Source: Helicobacter mesocricetorum (lineage in GTDB: Bacteria; Campylobacterota; Campylobacteria; Campylobacterales; Helicobacteraceae). Taken from it: a DNA stretch of 61,372 nucleotides. Under the pieces are notes generated by a model. That model was not told the DNA's origin. It saw only the letters and a program-made list of their open reading frames with translations, and did not search any database. The DNA is taken from contig NZ_FZPJ01000028.1 in the NCBI RefSeq assembly GCF_900198605.1, forward strand, positions 1 to 61,372. Reading direction: 5' to 3'. This document shows positions 8,145-18,155 of the stretch, piece after piece. Each line of letters opens with the position of its first letter. Positions within the stretch are counted from its first letter, which is position 1. The position numbers and the translations under genes are program-made.

Positions 8145-10914
8145 CAAAGCCCTTATGCTTTAGAACTTCCCTGCAACGCAAACAAACATCTCCTTCATTA
8201 TTTGCGGTATATTGCCAACATCTAGGGCATTTATGCCCTCTTGCTTTTATTAGAAGGTATTCTTCGCCCTCTAGCATAAAACTTCCCAACACTTCTCCTT
8301 CACCTTTTTGCGTAACAGAGCTTACCATAAGCCAAGTATTGAGTTCCACAAAATCTAAGCTTCTGGGCAATACCAAATCAACCTCTAAGGTAGATTTGAT
8401 TTTAGAATCCTTTTTTAAGCTATCAATTTGCTCTAAAAATGCACTCCTTAGAGCAAGCAAATAAGTAAAATCTTGCTTGGGAATCTTTAAGGTAGGCAAA
8501 GGTGTATAAAGTATTTCAAAGACATCCTTATTGACACTTATGCCACAAGATTCTAAAAGAGCCTTGCTTTGAGCATAACTTAAAGCCTCATCAATCGTAT
8601 AAGTTAAAATAGGTGCTAAAAGCCCAAAAAGTCTGCCTCCAATAAGTGCCATAACACTTTGTATAGCTTTCCTCTCTTTAGAAGTTGGTGCATTACAATA
8701 AAGACTATCTTTGCATAAATCTAGGTAGATTCCACTAAACTCACTTGTTAAGAAAAAATTTAATTCTTGCAAACCCTTAGAAAATTCATAAGCCTTAAAA
8801 TATTCATTAACAACCTCAAAAGTTTCTTTAGCTCGTTGCAAAATCCACAAATCAATAGCATTAAAAGATTCCATTTCTAAGGTTTCCAATCCATTAGTAT
8901 TTGCTAGTAAAAATCTAATAGTATTCCGTATTTTGCGATAATTCTCTCCAACTTGCTTTAAAATATTTATAGAAATTCTCTGATCATTTTGATAATCGCT
9001 CATAGCCACCCATAATCGCAAAATCTCACTTCCAAATTCTTTTAAAACATCTTTGGGGGCAATTACATTTCCCTTGGATTTACTCATCTTCTCACCCCTC
9101 TCATCCATCGTAAATCCGTGTGTTAGAATGCTCTTATAAGGGGCTTTCTCATTAACTGCACAGCTCACTAGTAAAGAGCTATGAAACCAACCTCTATGCT
9201 GATCGCTTCCCTCTAAATACATACTAGCAGGGTAATTTCCACTTTCATACCTCTTGCTTTCTAAGACAGCACTCCAAGTGCTTCCACTATCAAACCAGAC
9301 ATCTAAAATATGATGAATCTTCTCATAATATTTAGCGTTCTCTCTGTATTTTGGTGCTAAAAGCTCTTCTACATTCTTACTCCACCAAGAATCACAACCT
9401 TCTTTTTCAAAAATACTCGCGATAAAATCCAAAGCCTCATCTTCTAATAACACCTCTCCACTGCGTTTATCTCTAAAAAATGCGATAGGCACTCCCCAAT
9501 CCCTTTGCCGTGATATACACCAATCAGGGCGATTTTCAATCATCGTATAAAGCCTATTCTTGCCATGTTCTGGATAAAAAATCGTTTGGTTAATTGCTTC
9601 TAAAGCAATCTGCCGCAAAGTCTTACCCTCCTTGCTAAAGGGTTCATCTAATACTATAAACCACTGCTTTGTAGCACGAAAAATAATGGGCTTGTGAGAA
9701 CGCCAACAATGAGGATAGGAATGCTTAATCTTTCGATGCTTCAAAAGACTATCCCCTAAAAGTTCAAAGATTCTTTTATGCGTATCAAAGACAAATTGAC
9801 CTACAAATTCCTCAGGATTAAAAAATAATTTTTCCCTCGTTAAAGTCTCATCATAACAACCCCTATCATCTACAGGCATTAACACAGGGAGATTATATTT
9901 TAATCCGACAAAATAATCATCCTCCCCATGACCTGGTGCGGTATGCACACAACCACTCCCCTCATTGGCTGCAACATGCTCCCCTAAGACAATCTTAGAA
10001 TCTCTTCCATTGAGTGGATTAATAGCGTGTTTGTTTTCTAAAATTTGTGCCTTAAAGGTTTTAATAATCTTAGCTTCAACTATTCCTTCTTCAAAAAGTT
10101 TCTGCACAGAAGAAGCAAGAATAATTTTATTATCACTCGTTAGAGCATATTCTTCATTAGGATTAAGAGCAATTCCGCTATTAGCAGGTAAAGTCCAAGG
10201 TGTTGTTGTCCAAATCACACAATAAGCTTCTTTAACTCCCAAAACTTCAAGGGCATCTTTTTGCAAAGCAAAGGCTACATAAATAGAATCGCTTTCTTTC
10301 TCTTCATATTCTACTTCAGCTTCTGCTAATGCTGTTTGACAAGCCCAACTCCAATACACAGGCTTACTTCTTTCTTTTAATAATCCTTTTTTGGCAATCT
10401 TACAAAGTGTTTTATAAATATCTGCCTCAAAAGCAAAATCCATTGTTTTATAAGGATTATCAAAATCTCCCACAACCCCAAGTTCTAAAAATTCTGCACT
10501 TTGAATCCCTACAAATTCTTGTGCGTGTTTTCTGCAAAGCTCTCTAATTTTAACCTTAGAAAGAGAATCTTTTTTTTCTTTTCCTAGTTTTTTCTCCACT
10601 TGTTGTTCAATAGGAAGCCCGTGGCAATCCCAACCGGGAGTATAGAAAAATCTCTTACCCTGAAAATAATGATATTTATTGATAATATCTTTTAAAATTT
10701 TATTAAGTGCGTGTCCAATATGTAAATGTCCATTAGCATAAGGAGGACCATCGTGAAGATTAAAAGTTTCCTTAGCGTTTTGACGATTCTTCAACATCCT
10801 TGCATAAACTTTACCTTCTTTCCATTGCTGATAGGCTTTAGGTTCATTTTGTGGCAAATTTCCACGCATAGGGAAGCTTGTAGCAGGTAACTCTAAAGTG
10901 TCTTTATAATCCAT
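8137..10914 (-). CDS. ileS: Isoleucyl-tRNA synthetase
   Basis: This is a class I aminoacyl-tRNA synthetase of 925 residues that charges tRNA-Ile and edits valine. The HIGH signature lies in PPYANGHLHIGHALNK, the KMSKS loop in GEKMSKSKGNV, and a long CP1 editing insertion sits between them. A C-terminal zinc module (CPRCWQYTANNEGDVCLRC) is of the bacterial IleS type. AAGGATTGTT precedes the ATG. The gene is complete and standard in length. Its last codons overlap the start of a 38-residue membrane ORF. Confidence 0.97.
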   Translation of the reverse strand: MDYKDTLELPATSFPMRGNLPQNEPKAYQQWKEGKVYARMLKNRQNAKETFNLHDGPPYANGHLHIGHALNKILKDIINKYHYFQGKRFFYTPGWDCHGLPIEQQVEKKLGKEKKDSLSKVKIRELCRKHAQEFVGIQSAEFLELGVVGDFDNPYKTMDFAFEADIYKTLCKIAKKGLLKERSKPVYWSWACQTALAEAEVEYEEKESDSIYVAFALQKDALEVLGVKEAYCVIWTTTPWTLPANSGIALNPNEEYALTSDNKIILASSVQKLFEEGIVEAKIIKTFKAQILENKHAINPLNGRDSKIVLGEHVAANEGSGCVHTAPGHGEDDYFVGLKYNLPVLMPVDDRGCYDETLTREKLFFNPEEFVGQFVFDTHKRIFELLGDSLLKHRKIKHSYPHCWRSHKPIIFRATKQWFIVLDEPFSKEGKTLRQIALEAINQTIFYPEHGKNRLYTMIENRPDWCISRQRDWGVPIAFFRDKRSGEVLLEDEALDFIASIFEKEGCDSWWSKNVEELLAPKYRENAKYYEKIHHILDVWFDSGSTWSAVLESKRYESGNYPASMYLEGSDQHRGWFHSSLLVSCAVNEKAPYKSILTHGFTMDERGEKMSKSKGNVIAPKDVLKEFGSEILRLWVAMSDYQNDQRISINILKQVGENYRKIRNTIRFLLANTNGLETLEMESFNAIDLWILQRAKETFEVVNEYFKAYEFSKGLQELNFFLTSEFSGIYLDLCKDSLYCNAPTSKERKAIQSVMALIGGRLFGLLAPILTYTIDEALSYAQSKALLESCGISVNKDVFEILYTPLPTLKIPKQDFTYLLALRSAFLEQIDSLKKDSKIKSTLEVDLVLPRSLDFVELNTWLMVSSVTQKGEGEVLGSFMLEGEEYLLIKARGHKCPRCWQYTANNEGDVCLRCREVLKHKGFDV

Positions 10915-11120
10915 AACAATCCTTAAAACTTAGCAGATTTAGATTGTTAATTTTATCTTATAGACTTTTAAAAAAGCATTATTTATGCGAAATTTAAGGT
11001 TTTTCATTTAAAGAAACCAAATATTTAAATTATTACTTTAATATCTAAATTTAAAAGTTTTTTTATTAGATTTTTGCTTAAATTCACAAATTTTAAACTA
11101 TCAAATAAGGATTTCTTACA

Positions 11121-12353
11121 ATGGAAGATTTAAAGCAAACCTACCCCGATTCCCTCCCCTATCACCAAGGAGGAAAAATCCAAGTTATGCCTAGTAAGCC
11201 CTTAGAAAATGAACACGATTTATCTTTAGCCTATTCCCCAGGTGTCGCTGTTCCTTGTAAAGAGATTCAAAAAGATCCTAATCTTGCCTATGACTATACG
11301 ACAAAAAGCAATCTTGTTGCTGTTATCTCCAATGGAACTGCTGTTTTAGGATTAGGCAATATAGGTGCTTTAGCCGGAAAACCTGTTATGGAGGGAAAGG
11401 CTGTTTTATTTAGGAAATTTGCAGATATTAATGCTTTTGATATTGAAATTGATGAAACAGATCCTGACAAATTTGTAGATATTGTTCGCTCCATTGCACC
11501 TACTTTTGGCGGTATTAATTTAGAAGATATTAAAGCCCCAGAATGCTTTTATATTGAAAAGCAACTAAAGGAAATTTTAGATATTCCCATTATGCACGAC
11601 GATCAGCACGGAACAGCCATTATCTCTGCTGCTGGCATTATTAATGGGGCAAAAATTGCCAATAAAGCTATTAAAGATTTAAAAGTTGTCGTTATAGGTG
11701 CTGGTGGAGCCGCTATTGCTTGTGCAAAAATCGCTAAAACACTTGGGGTAAAAGAAATTATTATGTTTGATAGCAAAGGTGCGATCACCACTCATAGAAA
11801 AGATGCACTCAACAGCTTTAAAAAAGAATTTATAGTAAATCAAGAGATTAATAGCTATCAAGAAGCCCTAAATGGAGCCGATGTTCTCTTAGGATTGGCA
11901 AGAGGAGATACTCTAGAAGTTAAGGATATTGAAAATATGAATAAGAATCCTATGATTTTTGTTATGGCAAACCCTATTCCAGAAATTGATCCCCTATTAG
12001 CCAAAAAAGCTAGACCTGATGCAATCATTGCTACAGGAAGAAGTGATCACCCCAATCAAATCAACAATGTTTTAGGCTTCCCCTATATTTTCAAAGGTGC
12101 GTTAATAGCTAGAGCAAAATGTATCAATGAAGCAATGAAGTTAGCCGCAGCTAATGCCCTAGCAGAACTTGCAAGAGAAACAATTCCTACAGATCTAAAG
12201 GCAGAATTGGAAAAAATTCATCAGAGAAAATTTGAATTTGGTAAAGAATATATTATTCCCTCACCCTTTGATACAAGGTTAAAGCATTTTGTTTCTAATG
12301 CTGTAGCTCAAGCTGCTATTGATAGCGGTGTTGCAAGGATTAAGAGTCTCTAA
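11121..12353 (+). CDS. Malic enzyme (NAD(P)-dependent)
   Basis: This 410-residue enzyme oxidatively decarboxylates malate to pyruvate. It shows the short malic-enzyme architecture: N-terminal [15 protein letters not shown], catalytic [13 protein letters not shown], and a Rossmann motif [15 protein letters not shown]. There is no phosphotransacetylase-like C-terminal domain, so it is the short bacterial form rather than full MaeB. The cofactor cannot be told from sequence alone. AAGGA lies 8 bases upstream. The stop overlaps the next ATG by 1 base. H. pylori lacks this enzyme as far as I recall. Confidence 0.93.
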   Translation: MEDLKQTYPDSLPYHQGGKIQVMPSKPLENEHDLSLAYSPGVAVPCKEIQKDPNLAYDYTTKSNLVAVISNGTAVLGLGNIGALAGKPVMEGKAVLFRKFADINAFDIEIDETDPDKFVDIVRSIAPTFGGINLEDIKAPECFYIEKQLKEILDIPIMHDDQHGTAIISAAGIINGAKIANKAIKDLKVVVIGAGGAAIACAKIAKTLGVKEIIMFDSKGAITTHRKDALNSFKKEFIVNQEINSYQEALNGADVLLGLARGDTLEVKDIENMNKNPMIFVMANPIPEIDPLLAKKARPDAIIATGRSDHPNQINNVLGFPYIFKGALIARAKCINEAMKLAAANALAELARETIPTDLKAELEKIHQRKFEFGKEYIIPSPFDTRLKHFVSNAVAQAAIDSGVARIKSL

Positions 12354-12562
12354 TGGAAGATTTTTCTTATAAGCTTATAATGTTTGGCTTTAGTGCCCTT
12401 TGTGAAGATTTGGAAGAAGTTAAACGTAGGCTTTCTCTCTACCCAAAAGAACGTTATGAGCTAGAAAATAGTGATGAGTGTTTTTTAATTGATTTAAATA
12501 CAAGAGAACAATTCCCTATTGTCCTAGAAAATGAAAGATTTGTCATTAAATTTGATAAATAA
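12353..12562 (+). CDS. Conserved small protein downstream of malic enzyme
   Basis: This 69-residue acidic protein starts at an ATG overlapping the malic-enzyme stop (TAATG), so it is translationally coupled. The sequence is rich in Glu, Asp and aromatic residues with no signal peptide or membrane helix. I do not recognise the family. The 3' end overlaps convergent dapF by 17 bases. The clean junction and normal codon use make a real gene likely. A role tied to the malic enzyme is conjecture from position only. Confidence 0.65.
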   Translation: MEDFSYKLIMFGFSALCEDLEEVKRRLSLYPKERYELENSDECFLIDLNTREQFPIVLENERFVIKFDK

Positions 12563-13286
12563 AATCGCAAATCTTCTCTACTTTTCCTTTTAAAAATATT
12601 TTTCCTTTTTCTTCTTTAAGGTATAAATCTTCTTTACTAGCTGGATTAAAAAGGGTGGGATTAGAAACTTTTTCTTGCCTTAAAAGATAATAAAACATTG
12701 CTGCCATTCCTGTTCCACAAGCTAAGGTTTCATCTTCTACGCCCCTTTCAAAAGTCCTTGCAATAACCCTTCCTTCTTCTAACTTAGCAATATTTACATT
12801 GGCATTATACTTATGGCGCAAACCCCTTAAATCTTCTTTGCTAAGATTCGTATTTTCACAAACCAAATGAGGAACTCCTGTATCAATGAGCCACCATTGC
12901 GTATTAAACTCTATAATATCTTTTTGTAAGATTACTGCCTGTGTTAATTCGCTCTCTACCATATCCCCTTGTAACTCTACATTAATCACACCTGCTTTTG
13001 TTAAAATCTTTTGTTTCTCTCCTGCCAAGCCAAAATCTCTAGCATACATTGCAGTAGCCCTTGTGCCATTCCCACACATATTAGCATCACTGCCATCGGA
13101 GTTATAAAACTCCCATTCTATATCATAAGTATTATGAGGCTTAAGCACAATCAAACCATCAGCACCAATACCTCTTTGGCGATGACAAATTATCCTAGCA
13201 ATATCACGAAAAGATTCTGTTTGGTATCTAAAAATATGAGTAATAAGAAAATCATTTCCACTTGCAGAATATTTGCTAAAAAACAT
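12546..13286 (-). CDS. dapF: Diaminopimelate epimerase
   Basis: This 246-residue enzyme interconverts LL- and meso-diaminopimelate for lysine and peptidoglycan synthesis. The two active-site cysteines are Cys71 in NMCGNGTRA and Cys190 in TLACGTGMAA. The N-terminal KYSASGNDF and RQRGIGADGL segments are family signatures. It is somewhat shorter than the E. coli enzyme (274), as expected in Helicobacter. It converges on and slightly overlaps the small ORF after malic enzyme. Confidence 0.96.
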   Translation of the reverse strand: MFFSKYSASGNDFLITHIFRYQTESFRDIARIICHRQRGIGADGLIVLKPHNTYDIEWEFYNSDGSDANMCGNGTRATAMYARDFGLAGEKQKILTKAGVINVELQGDMVESELTQAVILQKDIIEFNTQWWLIDTGVPHLVCENTNLSKEDLRGLRHKYNANVNIAKLEEGRVIARTFERGVEDETLACGTGMAAMFYYLLRQEKVSNPTLFNPASKEDLYLKEEKGKIFLKGKVEKICDFIYQI

Positions 13287-13378
13287 AGCTTCCCCCTTTA
13301 AGTAAAAGTATTTGAAACTAGAGCTTAGAAGTTTCTATAATACAATAGAATACCTCCTAAATATTCCCAACAAATACC

Positions 13379-14131
13379 CTACCCCAATAATAAATCAAGG
13401 CGATTATATAAATTCTGTGTATTAAAGGCATTAGCATAAAGGGTTGCATTTTCTTTAAGTTTTGCATTATTTAATTCATTGTAATTCTCTGCTAAATCAT
13501 CAGATAGCAAATTACCCTCTGCTACTTTTAAATTTACGATGGTATTCATACTCGCATTGATTCCAGATTGCACCCCATTCATAGCAGCACCAATATCAGC
13601 GCGTTTTAGATTGACATTATTAATAAAGTCCAAAATACTTTGTCGTTTATCCACATTTAAAGAATCCGTATTAGGGGCTTGTAAATTGATACTGTCTGTC
13701 CCATTGCCTGTTACAAAAGTCATTTTCCCACTAAAGACATTTTTGCCATTAAAAGTAGCTTGATTAATAGAATCATTCATAGATTGGGTAAGTGCCGTTG
13801 CTTCACTTTCAATCATAGCCCTTTGGGAGCTGTTTAAAGCAGGATTCCCTAAAGCTACCGATAATTCATTAATCTTAATAGCAGAATCTGTAATAGTAGA
13901 TAATGCCCCATCGGCAATTTGCATTACACCTAAGGCATCATTAGCATTCCTTATACCTTGAGACATTGAACTTGCTTGTGCTAAAAGCTCATTAGCAATA
14001 GCCAAAGAAGCCCCATTAGTAGCTTCAATAGGACGTTGGGAGGCAATTTTTTTCAATGCCGATTTTTCTTCTTCCTTTGCTTTATTAAGACTAACTAAAG
14101 ATTCATTATTTTGCGTATTACTGATTTTCAT
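13379..14131 (-). CDS. flaC: FlaC-like flagellin homologue
   Basis: This 250-residue protein has flagellin-type ends but no variable central domain. The N-terminal helix contains ASLAIANELLAQASSMSQGI and NDALGVMQIADGALS. The C-terminal helix ends in YNRLDLLLG. It aligns by eye along its length with Campylobacter FlaC, a flagellin-like protein exported through the flagellar apparatus but only marginally part of the filament. AAGGATAAG immediately precedes the ATG. It is monocistronic by position, lying between dapF and accC. Export and role are inferred from the homologue. Confidence 0.85.
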   Translation of the reverse strand: MKISNTQNNESLVSLNKAKEEEKSALKKIASQRPIEATNGASLAIANELLAQASSMSQGIRNANDALGVMQIADGALSTITDSAIKINELSVALGNPALNSSQRAMIESEATALTQSMNDSINQATFNGKNVFSGKMTFVTGNGTDSINLQAPNTDSLNVDKRQSILDFINNVNLKRADIGAAMNGVQSGINASMNTIVNLKVAEGNLLSDDLAENYNELNNAKLKENATLYANAFNTQNLYNRLDLLLG

Positions 14132-14179
14132 CTTATCCTTCTTAAATCTTAAGATTTGCTTCCTTGCTTGTTATAAATT

Positions 14180-15547
14180 TCAAGCATTTTTTGTTCCATT
14201 TCCTAATTTTTCTTCTAAATATTTTGTATGAATAGTGCCTTTTTTAAAATCGTCATTTTTCATCATATCTTGATGAAACTGTATTGTAGTTTTTATCCCT
14301 TCAATGCAAAACTCATCTAAAGCGCGTTGCATTCTAGCAATAGCTTCATTACGATTTCTACCCCACACAATAAGCTTACCTATCATTGAATCATAAAACA
14401 TTGGCACAATATATCCTGCATACGCGTGTGTATCAAGCCTTATATTATTGCCTCCTGGAGCAATCCATTTGGTAATCTTACCTGCAGAGGGATAGAATTT
14501 CACAGGATCTTCTGCAGTTATTCTACATTCAATCGCACAACCCTTAAAGGTGATTTCTTCTTGTTTGGGTAATGTTTCGCCCTCGGCAATTTTTATCATT
14601 AACTCAATAATATCTAAACCGCTTACTAATTCACTCACAGGGTGTTCAACCTGCAACCTCGTATTCATTTCCATAAAATAAAAATTCTGATTAGAATCTA
14701 ACAAAAACTCATAAGTCCCAGCACCCACATATTCGATAGCTTTAGTAGCTTTAATAGCAGTCTCTAAAAGCTTTTCTCTTATATTTGGTTGTAATGTTGG
14801 AGCTGGAGATTCTTCAATGAGTTTTTGGTGTCTCCTTTGTAACGAACAATCCCTCTCGCCCACATGCAAAACATTTCCTTGTTTATCGGCTAATATTTGC
14901 ACTTCAATATGCTTAGGTTTATCAATAAATTTTTCCATATAAATAGTGCCATCACCAAAAGCACTAATAGCTTCACTTTCTGCTGCAAGATAGGCATTAA
15001 ACATACTAGCCTCATTGGCTACAATACGCATTCCTCTTCCCCCACCCCCGGCGGCAGCCTTTAAAATAACAGGATAACCAATCTCTTTTGCAAGACTTAA
15101 AGCTTCCTCTTTGCTCCTAATAGGACCATCACTTCCGGGAATTACAGGAACTCCTGCATTTTTCATAACCTCTTTGGCTTTACTTTTATCACTCATTAAA
15201 GCCATTACATCAGCATTTGGACCAATAAATTCAATATCGTGATACTTGCAAATTTCTACAAAATTTTGGTTTTCGCTTAAAAAACCATATCCGGGAAAAA
15301 TAGCATCCGCATTAAAAAGTTCAGCAGCAGAAATAATTGCTGGAATGTTAAGATAACTTTCACTTGATTTATCTCCACCAATACACACTTTCGCATCGGC
15401 TAAATCTAAATAATAGGCATCTTTATCTGCGGTAGAATAAACTACAATAGCTTTCTTACCCATCTCCTTAATTGTGCGAATAGCTCTTAATGCAATTTCT
15501 CCACGATTAGCAACCAAAATAGTATGGATTTCTTTTTGTTTGGGCAT
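14180..15547 (-). CDS. accC: Acetyl-CoA carboxylase biotin carboxylase
   Basis: This 455-residue ATP-grasp enzyme carboxylates biotin on AccB, the first half-reaction of fatty acid synthesis. Visible signatures are the N-terminal ILVANRGEIALRAIRT, the glycine-rich KAAAGGGGRGMRI loop, and the metal/active-site EMNTRLQVEHPVSE. The start codon overlaps the accB stop by 1 base, so AccB and AccC are made together. Carboxyltransferase subunits are not in this window. Confidence 0.97.
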   Translation of the reverse strand: MPKQKEIHTILVANRGEIALRAIRTIKEMGKKAIVVYSTADKDAYYLDLADAKVCIGGDKSSESYLNIPAIISAAELFNADAIFPGYGFLSENQNFVEICKYHDIEFIGPNADVMALMSDKSKAKEVMKNAGVPVIPGSDGPIRSKEEALSLAKEIGYPVILKAAAGGGGRGMRIVANEASMFNAYLAAESEAISAFGDGTIYMEKFIDKPKHIEVQILADKQGNVLHVGERDCSLQRRHQKLIEESPAPTLQPNIREKLLETAIKATKAIEYVGAGTYEFLLDSNQNFYFMEMNTRLQVEHPVSELVSGLDIIELMIKIAEGETLPKQEEITFKGCAIECRITAEDPVKFYPSAGKITKWIAPGGNNIRLDTHAYAGYIVPMFYDSMIGKLIVWGRNRNEAIARMQRALDEFCIEGIKTTIQFHQDMMKNDDFKKGTIHTKYLEEKLGNGTKNA

Positions 15548-16002
15548 TAGAGCTTCTCCACAATAAACAAAGGGGAATTATACTCTACTGGCTGCGCATC
15601 ATTAGGAATAATTTCTTTAATCACGCAATCAAATTCTGCCTCAATCTCATTCATAATCTTCATTGCTTCAATAATTGCTAAAGTCTGCCCCCTTTTAACC
15701 TTATCGCCAACATTCACATAAGCTGGAGTATCAGGGGATGGACAACGATAAAAAGTACCGACCATAGGAGAATTAATACTCTCTCCACTTGCGGTTGGAG
15801 ATGAAGCTACCACAGGAATTTCTTGGGGAGTATTTTGTGATACACTCTGTGAAGTATTATGAGAAACGGGAGATTGTGAAATAGCTTGAGCTAATTCCTT
15901 TTTTTCGAGTTTAATTTTGGCATTTTGCCTTGTAATACTAAGTGCGCTTAGACTGCTTTCATCAAAGATCTTAATAAGCTCTTTTATTTCCTTAAAATCC
16001 AT
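15547..16002 (-). CDS. accB: Biotin carboxyl carrier protein
   Basis: This 151-residue protein carries biotin on Lys115 in the IIEAMKIMNEIE motif (the usual AMKM reads AMKI). The arrangement is an N-terminal dimerisation segment, a Ser/Gln/Pro-rich linker (about 40-75), then the biotinyl domain with the GTFYRCPSPDTPAYV thumb-like segment. AAGG lies upstream of the ATG. It leads the accBC operon and is divergent from dcd across a 102-base promoter region. Confidence 0.96.
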   Translation of the reverse strand: MDFKEIKELIKIFDESSLSALSITRQNAKIKLEKKELAQAISQSPVSHNTSQSVSQNTPQEIPVVASSPTASGESINSPMVGTFYRCPSPDTPAYVNVGDKVKRGQTLAIIEAMKIMNEIEAEFDCVIKEIIPNDAQPVEYNSPLFIVEKL

Positions 16003-16061
16003 ATAAAAACCTTAATCTATCAATAAATTTCACAAACACTTTTTGGGAGTGTTAATTTATC

Positions 16062-16073
16062 TGCTATAATAGC
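16062..16073 (+). promoter_or_regulatory. Extended -10 of dcd overlapping a mirror -10 for accB
   Basis: TGCTATAAT at 16062-16070 is a near-perfect extended -10 for dcd, whose ATG is at 16105. The core GCTATAATAGC (16063-16073) is an inverted repeat around a central A, so the minus strand reads TATTAT and could serve the divergent accB gene. Epsilonproteobacterial sigma70 promoters often lack a clear -35, as here. Confidence 0.6.
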
Positions 16074-16104
16074 ATAATTTCAATAAAAAATAACAAGGAA
16101 GAAT

Positions 16105-16665
16105 ATGGGACTTAAAGAGGACTTATGGATAAGGGAAATGGCTCTAAAACACAAAATGATTGAACCTTTTTGCGAGAATCAAATTGGCAAAGGTGTTGTA
16201 AGCTATGGGTTATCAAGTTATGGTTATGATATTCGTGTAAGCAATGAATTTAAAATCTTTACAAATATCAACGCAATGGTGGTTGATCCTAAGAATTTTG
16301 ATTCTGCTAATGTCGTGGATTTTATTGGCGATATTTGTATCGTCCCTCCAAATTCCTTTGCACTTGCAAGAACCATTGAATACTTCAAGATTCCGCGAAA
16401 TGTTTTGGCTATTTGTTTGGGGAAAAGCACCTACGCACGATGTGGCATCATCGTCAATATTACACCCTTTGAGCCAGAGTTTGAGGGACATATTACTATT
16501 GAAATTAGCAATACTACTCCACTCCCTGCAAAAATCTATGCCAATGAGGGAATCGCACAAGTATTATTTTTAGAAGGAGATAGGAATTGTGAGGTAAGCT
16601 ATAAGGATAAAAAGGGCAAATATCAAGCTCAAAGAGGCATCACTCTTCCAAAGATTCTCCCCTAA
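16105..16665 (+). CDS. dcd: dCTP deaminase
   Basis: This 186-residue enzyme deaminates dCTP to dUTP for dTMP synthesis. Signature segments are [26 protein letters not shown] (the ARCG stretch with substrate-contacting residues) and [15 protein letters not shown] with the catalytic glutamate region. AAGGAAGA sits ahead of the ATG. Length is typical of the homotrimeric family. It stands alone and is divergent from accB. Confidence 0.96.
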   Translation: MGLKEDLWIREMALKHKMIEPFCENQIGKGVVSYGLSSYGYDIRVSNEFKIFTNINAMVVDPKNFDSANVVDFIGDICIVPPNSFALARTIEYFKIPRNVLAICLGKSTYARCGIIVNITPFEPEFEGHITIEISNTTPLPAKIYANEGIAQVLFLEGDRNCEVSYKDKKGKYQAQRGITLPKILP

Positions 16666-16974
16666 ACTATATTCATAAACCCCTTTATTCTTCTTTTTAA
16701 AATTCTCACAACCATTCAAGCCTCCCAAGTCTTTAGTATATGTGTTTTTAGGAATTTAAAAGGATTGAACACTCCCATTTCATTACTATAATTGCTTATA
16801 TACATATCAAAAATATCTTTCTTTTCACAGCTCAAATAAACCTCAAAACTTTTACCAAATAAGCACAACAAAATAATAATTTTTTCAAAAGTAGCCAATC
16901 TCTACTAAGGAATCCCACTAAACCGCTTATACTAAAAACAAAACAACAAATATGAGGAGTCAATCATTTATTTT
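16666..16974. other. Gap without a convincing gene
   Basis: The stretch is AT-rich. A 60-codon reverse frame (16898-16716) starts at TTG, has a stop codon immediately upstream and no ribosome binding site. Its tail (MGVFNPFKFLKTHILKTWEA) looks protein-like, so it may be the 3' remnant of a lost gene. No RNA gene or clear terminator was found. Confidence 0.4.
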
Positions 16975-18048
16975 CTACCATTTAAGAAAAACTTTATAGG
17001 CAATTTTTTCTAAGACTCTACGCAATGCACTCCAATATATCATAGCCCCACCTATAAGCCCTATAATACTCCCGATACTAATATCAAGCACCCTTGCTTG
17101 AATAATAACATCAGGATCGTAATCCATAAAACTACTCATTTCAGCTAAATAAGTAGAATAAGGGGTTAAAAAAACCATTGCTAAAGCATAATTCCTAACC
17201 ACAAAGAATTCTGCACAAAACATTAAAACCATCATTAAAAGTGCAAATTCAAAAGGTGTGAAAGTAAAATGCAAAAGAATATAAGCTAAACTTACACCAA
17301 CAATAGTCCCCAAAATCCTCTGGAATTGCTTAATCCAAATCTGTTTAAAAGTTACTGCGGTTAAAACTGCTGCACAGCTAACACCCACCCAATACCCTCT
17401 GTCTAACTCTAAAAACCCCTGTAAAGCCATAGCAAAACTTACAAAAAAAGCAATAATGATTGGATCAATAATAATAACACCAAAACCAAATTCCCCAATC
17501 TTTGGGATATGTTTTGCAATATGGGATTTAAAGATATAAATAACACTTAGAGCATACAACAACACCATAACATTTGCAACCATCGTTCCTAATGCTACAA
17601 GACCAATAGCCATTGGATAATCTTCCACTTTTAAAGGAATATAAGTACCTAAAATCATCGCAAAAGTAAAAAAGAAGAATCCCGGAGCTCCTATGCTAAA
17701 ATACCGCACTACTTGCGCACTTATCATCGTAACTAAAAACACAATAATAGGGATAAGGGAAGGAAAAGTATTGCCAATAAGCCCCAAAGCAAAAGAGGTA
17801 ATAATACCAAAAGAACAAGCCATACAAAGAATCATTTTGTGATAAAGAGGAGTATCAGGAACATATAAAAAAATATTCGCCCCAATAATTGCTATCAATC
17901 CTAAATCAGAACGACCCAAAAATGCCGCAACAAATAAAATCATTGCTATTCCAAGTCCGGCAAAAAATGGCATTTGCCATAATCTATCGCTTTTGTTCCA
18001 ACTAAAAATTAATTTCGCCCCATTGCAAAGTAGCACTAAAAACTTCAT
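16975..18048 (-). CDS. FUSC-family membrane transporter
   Basis: The product has 357 residues and roughly ten hydrophobic segments. The conserved FUSC motif is present: YWVGVSCAAVLTAV followed by a FQRILGTIVGVSLAY helix. FUSC proteins relate to fusaric acid resistance and aromatic-acid export pumps. This one lacks the long soluble domain of AaeB-type members, so it is a short form. The substrate is unknown. AAAGGAAT precedes the ATG. It is divergent from tpiA. Confidence 0.85.
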   Translation of the reverse strand: MKFLVLLCNGAKLIFSWNKSDRLWQMPFFAGLGIAMILFVAAFLGRSDLGLIAIIGANIFLYVPDTPLYHKMILCMACSFGIITSFALGLIGNTFPSLIPIIVFLVTMISAQVVRYFSIGAPGFFFFTFAMILGTYIPLKVEDYPMAIGLVALGTMVANVMVLLYALSVIYIFKSHIAKHIPKIGEFGFGVIIIDPIIIAFFVSFAMALQGFLELDRGYWVGVSCAAVLTAVTFKQIWIKQFQRILGTIVGVSLAYILLHFTFTPFEFALLMMVLMFCAEFFVVRNYALAMVFLTPYSTYLAEMSSFMDYDPDVIIQARVLDISIGSIIGLIGGAMIYWSALRRVLEKIAYKVFLKW

Positions 18049-18117
18049 ACCATTCCTTTAAAGACACAATTATAACACTTTCTAAAATGTCATAGAATAC
18101 ATAATTTTAAACTTTGA

Positions 18118-18123
18118 TATAAT
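18118..18123 (+). promoter_or_regulatory. -10 element for tpiA-fliQ-murB
   Basis: TATAAT preceded by TTTGA lies 33 bases before the tpiA ATG at 18156. There is no clear -35. It likely drives tpiA and the downstream fliQ-murB genes. Confidence 0.55.
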
Positions 18124-18155
18124 CTTAAAATACTTTATTAAGGATAGGAGAGAAA

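Noticed and set aside
16716-16898. 60-codon reverse frame between dcd and the FUSC gene
   Set aside because: TTG start directly after a stop codon and no ribosome binding site. At most it is a remnant.
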